Of a stretch of 64,000 nt of DNA, positions 45,524-54,488 are shown in pieces. Origin of the DNA: Caulobacter sp. (lineage in GTDB: Bacteria > Pseudomonadota > Alphaproteobacteria > Caulobacterales > Caulobacteraceae); assembly GCA_030678995.1 (NCBI GenBank), contig JAUXTQ010000038.1, forward strand, positions 1 through 64,000, read 5' to 3'. The notes beneath the pieces are model-generated. The model was not told the DNA's origin. It did not search any database and saw only the letters and a program-made list of their open reading frames with translations. The position numbers were made by a program, and so were the translations under genes. The first letter of the stretch is position 1; the number at the start of each line of letters is the position of its first letter.

Positions 45524-46200
45524 ACTTCCAGTTCCGCGCGCCGTCGGGCCTGGATTGCAGGGTCTTGGAACGCCGAAGTTCGAGTATTGCGACAAACGAC
45601 GAGGGTATTGCCCACCTCGCCGTCCATCACCGAGACCAGGGTCGGGGCCAGGCCTGCGTGGCGCAGGGCTTTCGCGATCCATCGAGCCGGCCATGAGCGG
45701 GGGCAGTCGGCGACATTCCATACTATCAACCCGCCGGGCTGGACGACGCTCGCCAAGAGAGCCCCGATATCAGGGGTCAAGAAGGCGTCCGGAATTTCCA
45801 CGCCGTGAAAGACGTCGATGGCGACGGCGGACCATTGCCTTGGCGTCCCGCGCAGGAAGGCGAGGGCCTCGGCGTGGATACATTCGACCTCGGTCGGAAG
45901 GTGAAACCACCGTCGGGCGATTTCGAACGCGGCGGGCCAGTTGTCCACCGCGGTGACCGCGCCGCCCCGCCGGCTCAACAGGGTCGCCAAAGCGCCGCCC
46001 GCCGTGCCGAGCATCAGGACGCTGTCGGCGCCCCGCAGCGCGCGGTCCATGGCCGTGATATATTCAAGAAGATTGTTTCCTTCGGCATCGACGTGCGTGT
46101 AGAGGGCGCCGCCGTCGAAGTATAATCGCGACCCGTCACGACGGTGTTCGACAACGCGAATCCGCCGTTCATCCTCGTCGCGTTCCACCAGGATCTTCAT
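45484..46200 (-). CDS. Spermidine synthase-like methyltransferase-fold protein
   Basis: This 238-residue protein has the spermidine synthase-like Rossmann fold: SRLYFDGGALYTHVDAEGNN, the nucleotide loop VLMLGTAGGALATLLSRRGG, the acidic second strand VTAVDNWP, and WSAVAIDVFHGVEIPDAFLT. The aminopropyltransferase active-site Asp-x-x-Asp motif is not clear, so it may be a related methyltransferase. ATG 46200 is chosen at the domain start. Its 3' end overlaps a phosphatase-like fragment on the other strand. No polyamine genes are nearby. Confidence 0.75.
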   Translation of the reverse strand: MKILVERDEDERRIRVVEHRRDGSRLYFDGGALYTHVDAEGNNLLEYITAMDRALRGADSVLMLGTAGGALATLLSRRGGAVTAVDNWPAAFEIARRWFHLPTEVECIHAEALAFLRGTPRQWSAVAIDVFHGVEIPDAFLTPDIGALLASVVQPGGLIVWNVADCPRSWPARWIAKALRHAGLAPTLVSVMDGEVGNTLVVCRNTRTSAFQDPAIQARRRAELEVYSSMPRGDTPAL

Positions 46201-46561
46201 ACCGTTGGGACTCCACGCCGACCGTGAATTCCTGGCGCGGCATCGCTGAATACGCTGGGGCCAGCCGAAGCTCGCGCCCAAGTGTACGGCGGTGAGAGCC
46301 GCGCATCAACTTTGAGCATCGATGCTCAAAACATCATGCTTGCGGCTTGAAGCCCGCATGGCGCCGGCCTGGATACGAAACGTGCGCGACGCGCCTGAAC
46401 AGCGCCGCCACGCGGAAGCTCTGCTGCCGTCGAGATCCATTGCAGCAAGGCCGCCGGTCCGACATCGCACGGTCTCAGGCGCGCCGAAGATGTCTCATGA
46501 GGGCTCGAGTCCTTCGACGCTCGGCGATCTCCGACGCGAGACCTCATTTCTGGAGATCGCC

Positions 46562-46837
46562 ATGATCACCGGTCAAACCGCTTACCTGGCAATGGTCGTC
46601 ATCGGGATGCTTTCCCTGCCGCTCGCCCGGCTGTGGGCCGTGATTTACACCAGTCTGCAGGGTCGAGGGGCCCGCGAAGGCGCCCTCGCCCATGGGCCCT
46701 CACCAAAAGTTCGCCGACCATGGAGCACGACCCACAGAGTATTGACCGACGTCTCGGGCCAGGAACCCTTCCCCTCCTGGTCGCGATCTCTCGGTCGCCG
46801 GTGGCCGGCCCTCATCGCGGGTCCGAAATTTCTGTGA
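46562..46837 (+). CDS. Possible small membrane protein
   Basis: A 91-residue frame begins MITGQTAYLAMVVIGMLSLP, with one predicted transmembrane helix, then a basic tail. The rest of 46201-47074 holds no gene I can support apart from this doubtful one. No ribosome site is obvious and the C-terminal half looks non-coding, so it may be spurious. Confidence 0.3.
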   Translation: MITGQTAYLAMVVIGMLSLPLARLWAVIYTSLQGRGAREGALAHGPSPKVRRPWSTTHRVLTDVSGQEPFPSWSRSLGRRWPALIAGPKFL

Positions 46838-47074
46838 TGTGGTGGACATCACGATAGATGTAAATATAATCAATGGGAGCCGCCACGGCCTTCCACCTGC
46901 TTCGCTCGATGGAGGCGCGCGGTAAGGAATTCGGCAGGCCGCGTTCGCGTATCGCGCGAGAACCGATCGCACAGTGGGGGGACCGGTCTCAGGCAGGCAC
47001 AATCAAGATTGATACGGCGGCGAGCTCTCGCCGTCGGCCGATTTCCGAGTGATCCTTCCAGCGCCGACACAGGC

Positions 47075-49090
47075 ATGAATCTTAGCGTCTTATCTGCTGC
47101 GATCTGGTCAATTGTCGCCTTGCTCGCGCTCAGTGCGTGCGGGGCCGTCGCCGCGCGGACCCGCCTGGCGCAAGTGTTGATCTACCCTTTGTGCGCCGCG
47201 ATCTGCGCCGCGATCGGGGCGCTCGCGCTCTGGGGTCTGTTGCGGGGCGGCAGCGAGAGCCTGGTGCTTCCTCTGGGGGTGCCTTGGATCGGCTCCCACT
47301 TTCGTCTGGACGCCCTGGCGGCGCTGTTCCTCGCGATCGTCGGTTTCGGCGGATGCGCCGCCAGCGTCTACGCAATTGGCTATGGCCGCCACGAGGCCGC
47401 GCCAGCGCGCGTGCTGCCCTTCTATCCGGCGTTTCTTGCCGGGATGAGCCTGGTTGTGTTGGCGGGTGACGCCTTCACCTTCCTCGTCTCCTGGGAATTC
47501 ATGTCGGTCATGTCCTGGGCGCTTGTGATGGCGCACCACAAGGAGCCCGGCAACACGCTGGCGGGCTATGTCTATCTGGTGATGGCCAGCTTCGGCACAT
47601 TGGCCCTGCTGCTGGCGTTCGGCCTGTTGGCCGGGCCGGAGGGTCACTACGACTTCGCCTCCATGAGGGACCTCGTGGGCGCTCGTCCACTGGCGGGTGT
47701 AGCGCTTATGCTGGCCCTGGTCGGGACCGGCTCGAAGGCGGGCCTGGTCCCCCTGCATGTGTGGCTGCCGCTGGCTCACCCCGCGGCGCCCAGCCACGTC
47801 TCCGCGCTCATGAGCGGAATTATGACCAAGGTCGCGATTTACGGGTTCATCAGGATCGCATTCGATCTTCTCGGTCCGCCGCAATGGTGGTGGAGCGTGG
47901 CCCTGCTCTCGGCTGGCGCTGTGACCGCCGTCGTCGGCCTTCTCTACGCCCTCCTCCAGGACGATCTCAAACGCCTACTGGCCTACAGCACAGTGGAGAA
48001 TATCGGGATCATTTTCCTGGGCCTCGGGCTGGCCCTGGCGTTCAAGGCCAACGGCATGGGCGAGGCCGCGGCGCTGGCGCTGGTGGCGAGCCTGCTGCAC
48101 GCGATCAACCACGCAACCTTCAAGAGCCTGCTGTTCTTCGGCGCGGGGTCAGTCCTTTCGGCGACTGGCGAGCGCGACCTGGCCGCCATGGGCGGATTGA
48201 TCCACCGGCTTCCCTTCACCGCCGCCTTGATGCTGGTCGGCGCGGCGGCGATCTCGGCGCTGCCGCCGTTGAACGGGTTCGTGTCGGAATGGCTGCTGTT
48301 CCAGGCAATCCTGATCAGTCCGAGCCTGCCGCAATGGCTGCTGAAGTTTCTGACCCCGGCCGCCGGCGCGATGCTGGCGCTTGCCGCCGCCCTGGCCGCC
48401 GCCTGTTTCGTGCGCGCCTACGGGATGGCCTTCCTGGGCCGGCCCCGCTCGCCGGCGGCGGAGACGGCGCGGGAAGTGGACGGCTTCCAGATCGGGGCGA
48501 TGAGCATGCTTGCGCTGGGCTGCCTGCTCATCGGTATCCTGCCGGGCCCGGTCCTGGACGCGCTCGCGCCAATCGCACGGGTTCTTGTCGGCCAGGCGCT
48601 CCCGGCGCAGTCCGGTCAGCCGTGGCTCATGCTGGCGCCCCTGGCCGATCACCGGAGTTCCTACGACGGGCTCATGGTGTTCGCCTTCATCGCCGTCTCG
48701 GCGGCTGCCTCGGCGCTGCTGGTGCGGGCTGTCGCCGCCAAGGCCATGCGGCGGGCCCCGGCCTGGGACTGCGGCTTCCCGGACCCCCGACCGGCGACTC
48801 AGTACTCGCCAAGCAGTTTCGCTCAGCCACTCCGTCGCGTCTTCGGCGCCTTGGTGTTCGGCGCCCGCGAGCGCGTGGAGATGCCGGCGCCCGGGACCAC
48901 GGGCCCCGCGCGCTTCACGCTGCGAATTCATGACTTCGTCTGGGAGGGGCTCTATCTGCCAATCGCCGCCGGGGTCGGCCGCATCGCCGAACGGCTCAAT
49001 CACCTGCAGTTCCTGACCATCCGCCAGTACCTGTCGCTCGTGTTCGGCGCGTTGGTGCTGCTTCTGACCCTGCTGACCGTATGGCGCTGA
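47075..49090 (+). CDS. hyfB: Hydrogenase-4 component B-like proton-pumping subunit
   Basis: This 671-residue polytopic membrane protein of the NuoL/MrpA/HyfB family has about 14-16 hydrophobic segments. Antiporter core motifs include LVSWEFMSVMSWALVMAHHK, SKAGLVPLHVWLPLAHPAAP (with the conserved Lys and His of the channel) and LLHAINHATFKSLLFFGAGS. It should translocate H+ or Na+ driven by electron flow through the attached hydrophilic arm. It opens a six-gene operon and overlaps hyfC by ten bases. ATG 47075 is preceded by an extended leader frame with no ribosome site. Confidence 0.9.
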   Translation: MNLSVLSAAIWSIVALLALSACGAVAARTRLAQVLIYPLCAAICAAIGALALWGLLRGGSESLVLPLGVPWIGSHFRLDALAALFLAIVGFGGCAASVYAIGYGRHEAAPARVLPFYPAFLAGMSLVVLAGDAFTFLVSWEFMSVMSWALVMAHHKEPGNTLAGYVYLVMASFGTLALLLAFGLLAGPEGHYDFASMRDLVGARPLAGVALMLALVGTGSKAGLVPLHVWLPLAHPAAPSHVSALMSGIMTKVAIYGFIRIAFDLLGPPQWWWSVALLSAGAVTAVVGLLYALLQDDLKRLLAYSTVENIGIIFLGLGLALAFKANGMGEAAALALVASLLHAINHATFKSLLFFGAGSVLSATGERDLAAMGGLIHRLPFTAALMLVGAAAISALPPLNGFVSEWLLFQAILISPSLPQWLLKFLTPAAGAMLALAAALAAACFVRAYGMAFLGRPRSPAAETAREVDGFQIGAMSMLALGCLLIGILPGPVLDALAPIARVLVGQALPAQSGQPWLMLAPLADHRSSYDGLMVFAFIAVSAAASALLVRAVAAKAMRRAPAWDCGFPDPRPATQYSPSSFAQPLRRVFGALVFGARERVEMPAPGTTGPARFTLRIHDFVWEGLYLPIAAGVGRIAERLNHLQFLTIRQYLSLVFGALVLLLTLLTVWR

Positions 49091-50040
49091 TCTCCGATTA
49101 CCTGGTCCAGGGCGTTCAGATGCTGCTGGTGCTCGCGCTGGCGCCGCTGGTCACCGGCGTCGTGCGCAAGGTGAAGGCGCGGCTGCTCAGACGCCGCGGC
49201 GCTTCGGTTTGGCAGCCCTATCGCGATCTCCTGCGGCTGATTCGCAAGGAGGCGGTGATCGCGGAGAATGCCTCCTGGCTGTTCCGCGCCGCGCCCTATC
49301 TGATTTTCGCGGCCACCTGGGTGGCGGCGAGCCTCGCGCCGACCTTCGCCTCGGGGCTGATGTTCAGCTGGGCCGCCGACCTGATCGCCATCGTCGCGCT
49401 CCTGGGCAGCGCCCGCTTTTTCCAGACCCTGGCGGGCCTGGATATCGGTACAAGCTTCGGCGGGATCGGCTCCAGCCGCGAGGTGATGATCGCTTCGCTG
49501 GCCGAGCCGGCCCTGCTGATGGTCGCCTTCACCCTCTCCCTGCTCGCCCATTCCACCCAGCTATCGTCCATCATCGAGGTGACCCAATCACCGGCGGTGG
49601 GTCTGCGGATCTCGCTGGCGATGGTGCTGGTGTCGTTGGTCCTGGTGGCGCTGGCGGAGAACGCCCGGATACCGGTGGACAATCCCGCCACCCACCTTGA
49701 ACTCACCATGGTGCATGAGGCCATGGTGCTGGAGTACTCAGGACGCCACCTGGCGATGATCGAGTTCGGAGCGGCGCTGAAGCTGCTGCTCTATATGTCC
49801 CTGATCGGGGGTATTTTCGTGCCCGTCGGCATGGCGCGCAGCGGCGATCCCTGGCCGGCTTATTTCGTGGGGATGGGCGCCTATGTCGCCAAGCTCGGTG
49901 TCGGCGCGGTCGCGCTCGGCGTGTTCGAGACCGCCATCGCCAAGATGCGGGTCTTCCGCGTGCCGGAGTTCCTTGGCGGGGCCCTGATGCTGGGCTTCCT
50001 GGCGATCCTGCTGCTGTTCGTCTCGCGGGGGCATCTATGA
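49081..50040 (+). CDS. hyfC: Hydrogenase-4 component C-like (NuoH-type) subunit
   Basis: This 319-residue membrane subunit has about eight hydrophobic helices. NuoH/HyfC signatures are GASVWQPYRDLLRLIRKEAV, AENARIPVDNPATHLELTMV and HEAMVLEYSGRHLAMIE. It connects the hydrophilic catalytic arm to the pump. It overlaps hyfB at its start and hyfE at its end (ATGA), so the operon is tightly coupled. Confidence 0.92.
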   Translation: MALISDYLVQGVQMLLVLALAPLVTGVVRKVKARLLRRRGASVWQPYRDLLRLIRKEAVIAENASWLFRAAPYLIFAATWVAASLAPTFASGLMFSWAADLIAIVALLGSARFFQTLAGLDIGTSFGGIGSSREVMIASLAEPALLMVAFTLSLLAHSTQLSSIIEVTQSPAVGLRISLAMVLVSLVLVALAENARIPVDNPATHLELTMVHEAMVLEYSGRHLAMIEFGAALKLLLYMSLIGGIFVPVGMARSGDPWPAYFVGMGAYVAKLGVGAVALGVFETAIAKMRVFRVPEFLGGALMLGFLAILLLFVSRGHL

Positions 50041-50699
50041 GCAGTCTCGACTTCGACGTCGCCCATCTTCTGTCCGGGCTCATGGTGCTGGTCTGCTTCC
50101 TGATGCTCTATCAGGACCGGCTCTACAGCTTGCTGAACACCTTCGCGCTCCATGCCGTCGTCCTGGCGCTCGCCGTGGCCTGGCAGGCCTACATCCAGGC
50201 CGCGCCCCATCTCTACGTCACCGCCGCGATCGCGCTGCTGTTCAAGGGCGGGTTCATTCCTATCGCCCTGCACCGGTTGATCCGCCGCATGGAGATTCAC
50301 CGGGAGGTGGAGATAGTCGGCGGCGTGGGCGTCACCATGCTGTTCGGGTTGGCGCTCGTGGCGCTCTCCATCTCGGTCATGCTGCCGGTCACCTCCTCGG
50401 CCGGGACTCTGGCGCGGGAAGACCTGGCGTTCGCGTTGTCGGTCGTCCTGCTCGGCCTGCTGATGATGATCACCCGCCGCAACGCCGTGAGCCAGGTGGT
50501 CGGCTTCATGACGCTGGAGAACGGCCTGGTGCTCGCCGCCACCGGGGCCAAGGGTATGCCGCTGGTCGTGGAGATCAGCGTCGCCTTCTCGATCCTGATC
50601 GCCTTCATCGTCATCGGCATCTTCCTGTTCCGCATCCGGGAACGGTTCGACACCGTCGATGTCTCCGCGCTGGATACCTTCCGAGGAGATCGCCAGTGA
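50037..50699 (+). CDS. hyfE: Hydrogenase-4 component E-like subunit
   Basis: This 220-residue membrane protein with about six helices is NuoK-like in its core: ITRRNAVSQVVGFMTLENGL, VVEISVAFSILIAFIVIGIF. Its N-terminus adds helices as in HyfE. It overlaps hyfC and hyfF by four bases. Confidence 0.9.
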   Translation: MSSLDFDVAHLLSGLMVLVCFLMLYQDRLYSLLNTFALHAVVLALAVAWQAYIQAAPHLYVTAAIALLFKGGFIPIALHRLIRRMEIHREVEIVGGVGVTMLFGLALVALSISVMLPVTSSAGTLAREDLAFALSVVLLGLLMMITRRNAVSQVVGFMTLENGLVLAATGAKGMPLVVEISVAFSILIAFIVIGIFLFRIRERFDTVDVSALDTFRGDRQ

Positions 50700-52144
50700 G
50701 CGGGCTTGGAGCTTATGCCCTCGCGGGGATGTTGCTGATTCCGCTGGTGTTCGCGGCGCTACTGGCCCTGTCGCCTGGCTACCGTCTAAGCGCACGTCTC
50801 AATGTTCTGGCCTCCGGCGGCGCGTTCCTCTGCGCTTTGGCCCTGATCCAGCAGCGTCCCGCGCCCAGCGACTATCTGTTCGTTGACGACCTCAATGTCG
50901 TGTTTCTGGTGCTCAACACCTTTATCGGCTTCACCACCAGCATCTTCAGCGCCAGCTACATCCGCCACGAGCTGGAGACCGGCCGCCTGACCCCGATCTA
51001 CCTGCGGTTCTACCACGCCATGTACCAGCTCATGCTCTTCGGCATGAGCCTGGCGCTGTCGGCCCAGAACGTCGGGCTGATGTGGGTGGCCGTCGAGCTG
51101 GCCACGCTCACCACGGTCGTGATGGTGGGAATTTACCGAACCCACGAGGCGATCGAGGCGGCCTGGAAGTATTTTATCCTCGGCAGCGTCGGCATCGCCC
51201 TGGCGCTGTTCGGCACGATCCTCGTCTATCTCGCGGCCCAGCCGGTGATCGGGGAGGGGCTCAACGCCATGTCCTGGCTGCAGCTCGTGGCCCATGCCAA
51301 CCGCTTCGATCCGGCGCTGCTCAACCTGGCCTTCGTGTTCCTGCTGCTCGGCTACGGCACCAAGGTGGGCCTGGCGCCGCTGCACGCCTGGCTGCCGGAC
51401 GCCCACGCGGAGGGGCCGACGCCGATCTCGGCCGTGCTCTCGGGCCTGCTGTTGAACGTGGCGCTCTACGCCATCCTGAGGTTCAAGGTGGTGATGGCGG
51501 CCAATGACCGCGCGCTGACGCCCGGACCGCTGCTGATCACCATGGGCCTGGTGTCGGTGCTGTTCGCGGCGTTCATGCTCTACCGCCGCCGCGACATCAA
51601 ACGGATGTTTGCCTACTCCTCGATTGAGCACATGGGCATCATCGCCTTCGCCTTCGGCATGGGCGGCCCGCTCGCCAATTTCGCTGGTTTGCTGCACATG
51701 ACCATGCACAGCCTGACCAAGTCGGCGATCTTCTTCGCCGTCGGCCATGTGGCCCAGGCCAAGGGCACCCAGAAGCTCTCCGAGATGGGCGGCCTCACGG
51801 TCACCCATCCCGCGCTGGGCTGGGGCCTCGTCCTTGGTGTCGTCGCCATCCTCGGCGTGCCGCCGATGGGCGTGTTCATGAGCGAGTTCCTGGTGGTCAG
51901 CTCGACCTTTGCGCGCCAACCGCTGCTGGCTATCCCGTTGGTTCTCGGCCTGCTGATCGCCTTCGGCGCCCTAATTCTGCGCATGCAGCAGGTGGTGTTC
52001 GGCGAACCCAAGGGCGTCAGCCATCCGGTCCAGGCCTCCTACCTGCCGATGATCGTGCACCTTGCGCTTGTGCTGATCGCCGGCGTGTACCTGCCGCCCG
52101 CGGTCGTCGCGTGGTTCCAGAACGTGGCCAAGGCGCTCGGGTGA
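50696..52144 (+). CDS. hyfF: Hydrogenase-4 component F-like antiporter subunit
   Basis: This 482-residue NuoM/HyfF-type subunit has about 14 helices and channel motifs KVGLAPLHAWLPDAHAEGPT, MFAYSSIEHMGIIAFAFGMG and LLHMTMHSLTKSAIFFAVGH. It starts at GTG overlapping the hyfE stop. With hyfB it makes two antiporter-like pumps. A hyfD gene, present in E. coli hyf, is missing from this operon. Confidence 0.92.
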   Translation: MSGLGAYALAGMLLIPLVFAALLALSPGYRLSARLNVLASGGAFLCALALIQQRPAPSDYLFVDDLNVVFLVLNTFIGFTTSIFSASYIRHELETGRLTPIYLRFYHAMYQLMLFGMSLALSAQNVGLMWVAVELATLTTVVMVGIYRTHEAIEAAWKYFILGSVGIALALFGTILVYLAAQPVIGEGLNAMSWLQLVAHANRFDPALLNLAFVFLLLGYGTKVGLAPLHAWLPDAHAEGPTPISAVLSGLLLNVALYAILRFKVVMAANDRALTPGPLLITMGLVSVLFAAFMLYRRRDIKRMFAYSSIEHMGIIAFAFGMGGPLANFAGLLHMTMHSLTKSAIFFAVGHVAQAKGTQKLSEMGGLTVTHPALGWGLVLGVVAILGVPPMGVFMSEFLVVSSTFARQPLLAIPLVLGLLIAFGALILRMQQVVFGEPKGVSHPVQASYLPMIVHLALVLIAGVYLPPAVVAWFQNVAKALG

Positions 52145-52148
52145 ACGT

Positions 52149-53675
52149 ATGACCGCACGTCCCCCGTTCCTCGCGAAACTGACCGGCCGGGCCGAGCCGG
52201 ACGCCACGAAACGACGCTGGCGGCGCTATCCCATAGACCCCGCCGCCTGGGACGAGCTTTGCGGCGCATTGGGAACCGGGCTGGACCTGGTGAGCCTCTG
52301 GGGCGAGCCCGGGGCGGTGCACATGGCGCTTCGCGAAGGCGACGAAGCGGTGATCGTAACGCTGCCCTGTCCGTCGGGCCGTTACCCGTCCGTCGGACGC
52401 CTGCACGCACCCGCGGTGCGGCTCGAGCGCGCGGTGCAAGACCTGACCGGATTGGTGGCCGAAGGCCTTCCGGACGCCAGGCCCTGGCTCGACCACAATC
52501 GGTGGGGCGTCCGACATCCGTTGTGGTCGGCGGAGCCCGTGGCGGCCGACGGCGCGCCATACCCCTTCCTGCCGGTGGAAGGAGAGGGCCTGCACCAGAT
52601 CCCGGTCGGGCCGGTCCACGCCGGCGTCATCGAGCCTGGGCACTTCCGGTTCACGGTCAATGGCGAGGCCGTGGTGCGTCTGGAGCAGCGCCTCGGCTAC
52701 GCGCACAAGGGAACCGCCGCCCTGATGACCGGCGCGCCCCTCGCGCACGCGGGCCGCCTCGCGGGCCGCATTTCCGGCGACAGCACCGTGGCCTACGCTC
52801 TGGCCTTCGCCCTGGCCGTGGAAGAGGCGACCGGCAGTCAGGTTCCCGATCGGGCACAATGGCTACGCGGCCTGATGGCCGAGCTGGAGCGCCTGGCCAA
52901 TCACCTGGGCGACATCGGAGCCATCGCCAACGACGCGGCGTTCGCGATCCTGCACGCGCACACCGGCATGCTCCGCGAACAGGTTCTGCGCGCCAGCCAC
53001 ACGGCCTTCGGGCATCGCCTGATGATGGACCGCATCGTCCCCGGCGGCGTCGCGCAAGACCTCGCGGCGGAGGGCCGTGCGGCGATCGCCGCCACGGTGG
53101 GCCATATCCGGCGGGTGTTCCCAAAGCTGGTCGAGGTCTACGACGAGACCAACTCGCTGCAGGACCGGGTGGTCGGTACGGGCGTGGTCCGGCCGGAGTG
53201 GGTCAACCAGTTCGCCACCGGCGGCTTCGTCGGCCGCGCGGCCGGCCGGGCGTTCGACGCCCGGCGCTGGGCGGCGTATGCGCCCTATCATTCGCTCACG
53301 GTCGAGCCGCCCGTCTTCGAGCAGGGCGACGTCAACGCGCGGGTGTGGGTGCGCATTCGTGAGGTCGAGCAGAGCCTGACGCTCATCGACCGCATGCTTG
53401 AGACCTTACCCTCCGACCCCATCCTGGCGCCTCTGGGCTCGGGACCAGCCGCGGGGCCGGAGACGGAGGGGGCTGCCCTCGTCGAGAGCTTTCGCGGCGA
53501 TGTTTTCTTCTGGGTGCGGGTGACGGCCGAGGGCAGGGTGGCCGCCTGCCATTTCCGTGACCCGTCCTGGTTCCAATGGCCGCTGCTGGAGGCAGCCGTC
53601 GAGGCCAACATCGTGGCCGATTTCCCGCTCTGCAATAAGTCGTTCAACTGCGCCTATTCCGGGCACGACGGGTAA
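52149..53675 (+). CDS. hyfG: Hydrogenase-4 component G-like large subunit lacking [NiFe] ligands
   Basis: The 508-residue protein has an N-terminal NuoC-like domain (about 1-150) and a C-terminal NuoD/large-subunit domain. Where [NiFe] hydrogenases carry R-x-C-G-x-C, this protein has RISGDS (Ser209 and Ser212). Near the C-terminus, where C-x-x-C is expected, it has PLCNKSFNCAYSGHDG (Cys495 and Ser498, with an extra Cys501). At least three of the four metal-binding cysteines are gone, so hydrogenase activity is unlikely. This is typical of complex I-related Ehr-type complexes. HFRFTVNGEAVVRLEQRLGY and MAELERLANHLGDIGAIAND are normal for the family. Confidence 0.88.
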   Translation: MTARPPFLAKLTGRAEPDATKRRWRRYPIDPAAWDELCGALGTGLDLVSLWGEPGAVHMALREGDEAVIVTLPCPSGRYPSVGRLHAPAVRLERAVQDLTGLVAEGLPDARPWLDHNRWGVRHPLWSAEPVAADGAPYPFLPVEGEGLHQIPVGPVHAGVIEPGHFRFTVNGEAVVRLEQRLGYAHKGTAALMTGAPLAHAGRLAGRISGDSTVAYALAFALAVEEATGSQVPDRAQWLRGLMAELERLANHLGDIGAIANDAAFAILHAHTGMLREQVLRASHTAFGHRLMMDRIVPGGVAQDLAAEGRAAIAATVGHIRRVFPKLVEVYDETNSLQDRVVGTGVVRPEWVNQFATGGFVGRAAGRAFDARRWAAYAPYHSLTVEPPVFEQGDVNARVWVRIREVEQSLTLIDRMLETLPSDPILAPLGSGPAAGPETEGAALVESFRGDVFFWVRVTAEGRVAACHFRDPSWFQWPLLEAAVEANIVADFPLCNKSFNCAYSGHDG

Positions 53676-53680
53676 AGCAC

Positions 53681-54247
53681 ATGGCCAATCTCCTGCTCCA
53701 GGGACTTCTCGGGCCCTTGACCGAGCCGGCGCCGGACGCCGATCCCGCCGCGAGCGCGGAGCTGGCGCGCCTGGCCGCGGAAGTGGGGAAGGCGGCACGC
53801 CGGCGGCTCGGCCGTAGCCTGTCGATACGCGAGGTCGATGCCGGCTCCTGCAACGCCTGCGAGCTGGAGATCAACGCGCTCAGCAACAGCTACTACGATA
53901 TTGAGCGGTTTGGGTTGCGGTTCGTAGCGTCCCCGCGTCATGCCGACGTGCTGCTGGTCACGGGACCGGTGACCAAGAACATGCGACAAGCCCTGGAGCG
54001 AACTTACGAGGCGACGCCCGGGCCCAAGTGGGTGGTGGCGGCCGGCGATTGCGCGGGCGGCTGCGGCCTGTTCGCCGACAGCTACGCCTGTGTCGGCCGC
54101 GTGGCGGACGTCCTGCCCGTCGATCTACATATTCCCGGCTGCCCGCCCACACCCCTCGCGCTTCTGAGCGGACTGCTTGGCTTGCTGGAGGTCAACCAGG
54201 CTCCAGGCCGTCCCTTAAGCGCCCGGCAGCGCGAAATCGGCTCTTGA
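53681..54247 (+). CDS. hyfI: Hydrogenase-4 component I-like iron-sulfur subunit (NuoB-type)
   Basis: The 188-residue small subunit has an N2-like [4Fe-4S] site: Cys57 and Cys60 in GSCNACELEI, a Cys in AAGDCAGGCG and a Cys in IPGCPPTP. All four cluster ligands are present, so electron transfer is possible even though the partner large subunit lacks nickel ligands. It follows hyfG by five bases and ends the operon. HyfA/H-type ferredoxin subunits and maturation genes are absent nearby. Confidence 0.9.
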   Translation: MANLLLQGLLGPLTEPAPDADPAASAELARLAAEVGKAARRRLGRSLSIREVDAGSCNACELEINALSNSYYDIERFGLRFVASPRHADVLLVTGPVTKNMRQALERTYEATPGPKWVVAAGDCAGGCGLFADSYACVGRVADVLPVDLHIPGCPPTPLALLSGLLGLLEVNQAPGRPLSARQREIGS

Positions 54248-54488
54248 GCGCACTGGCGCGTTCCTGATGAACCGTTCGAATCTCGTCATGGGCTTTGAGG
54301 TGACGCAGCGAGGTCGTGAAGATGAAGCCGTCGGCGTCGCTGCGGATGGCGTCGATGATGACGGCGCCGAAGCACGGCGTTGCGTTCACCGGGATTCACC
54401 CGGCGCGTGATGACCTTGGCCTCCGGACGAGATGTTTGACTCTATCAGCGAGTAAGCGCCTGTTCCGAGCAGGCGGGGCCTTTCCACA

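Noticed and set aside
47075-54247. Calling the operon a functional hydrogenase-4
   Set aside because: The large subunit lacks at least three of four [NiFe]-binding cysteines and no maturation genes are present.
54192-54389. A 65-residue minus-strand frame after hyfI starting MNATPCFGAVIIDAIRSDAD
   Set aside because: It overlaps the hyfI end, has no ribosome site and no recognisable domain. The 54248-54488 gap is left as leader for the large secreted protein.
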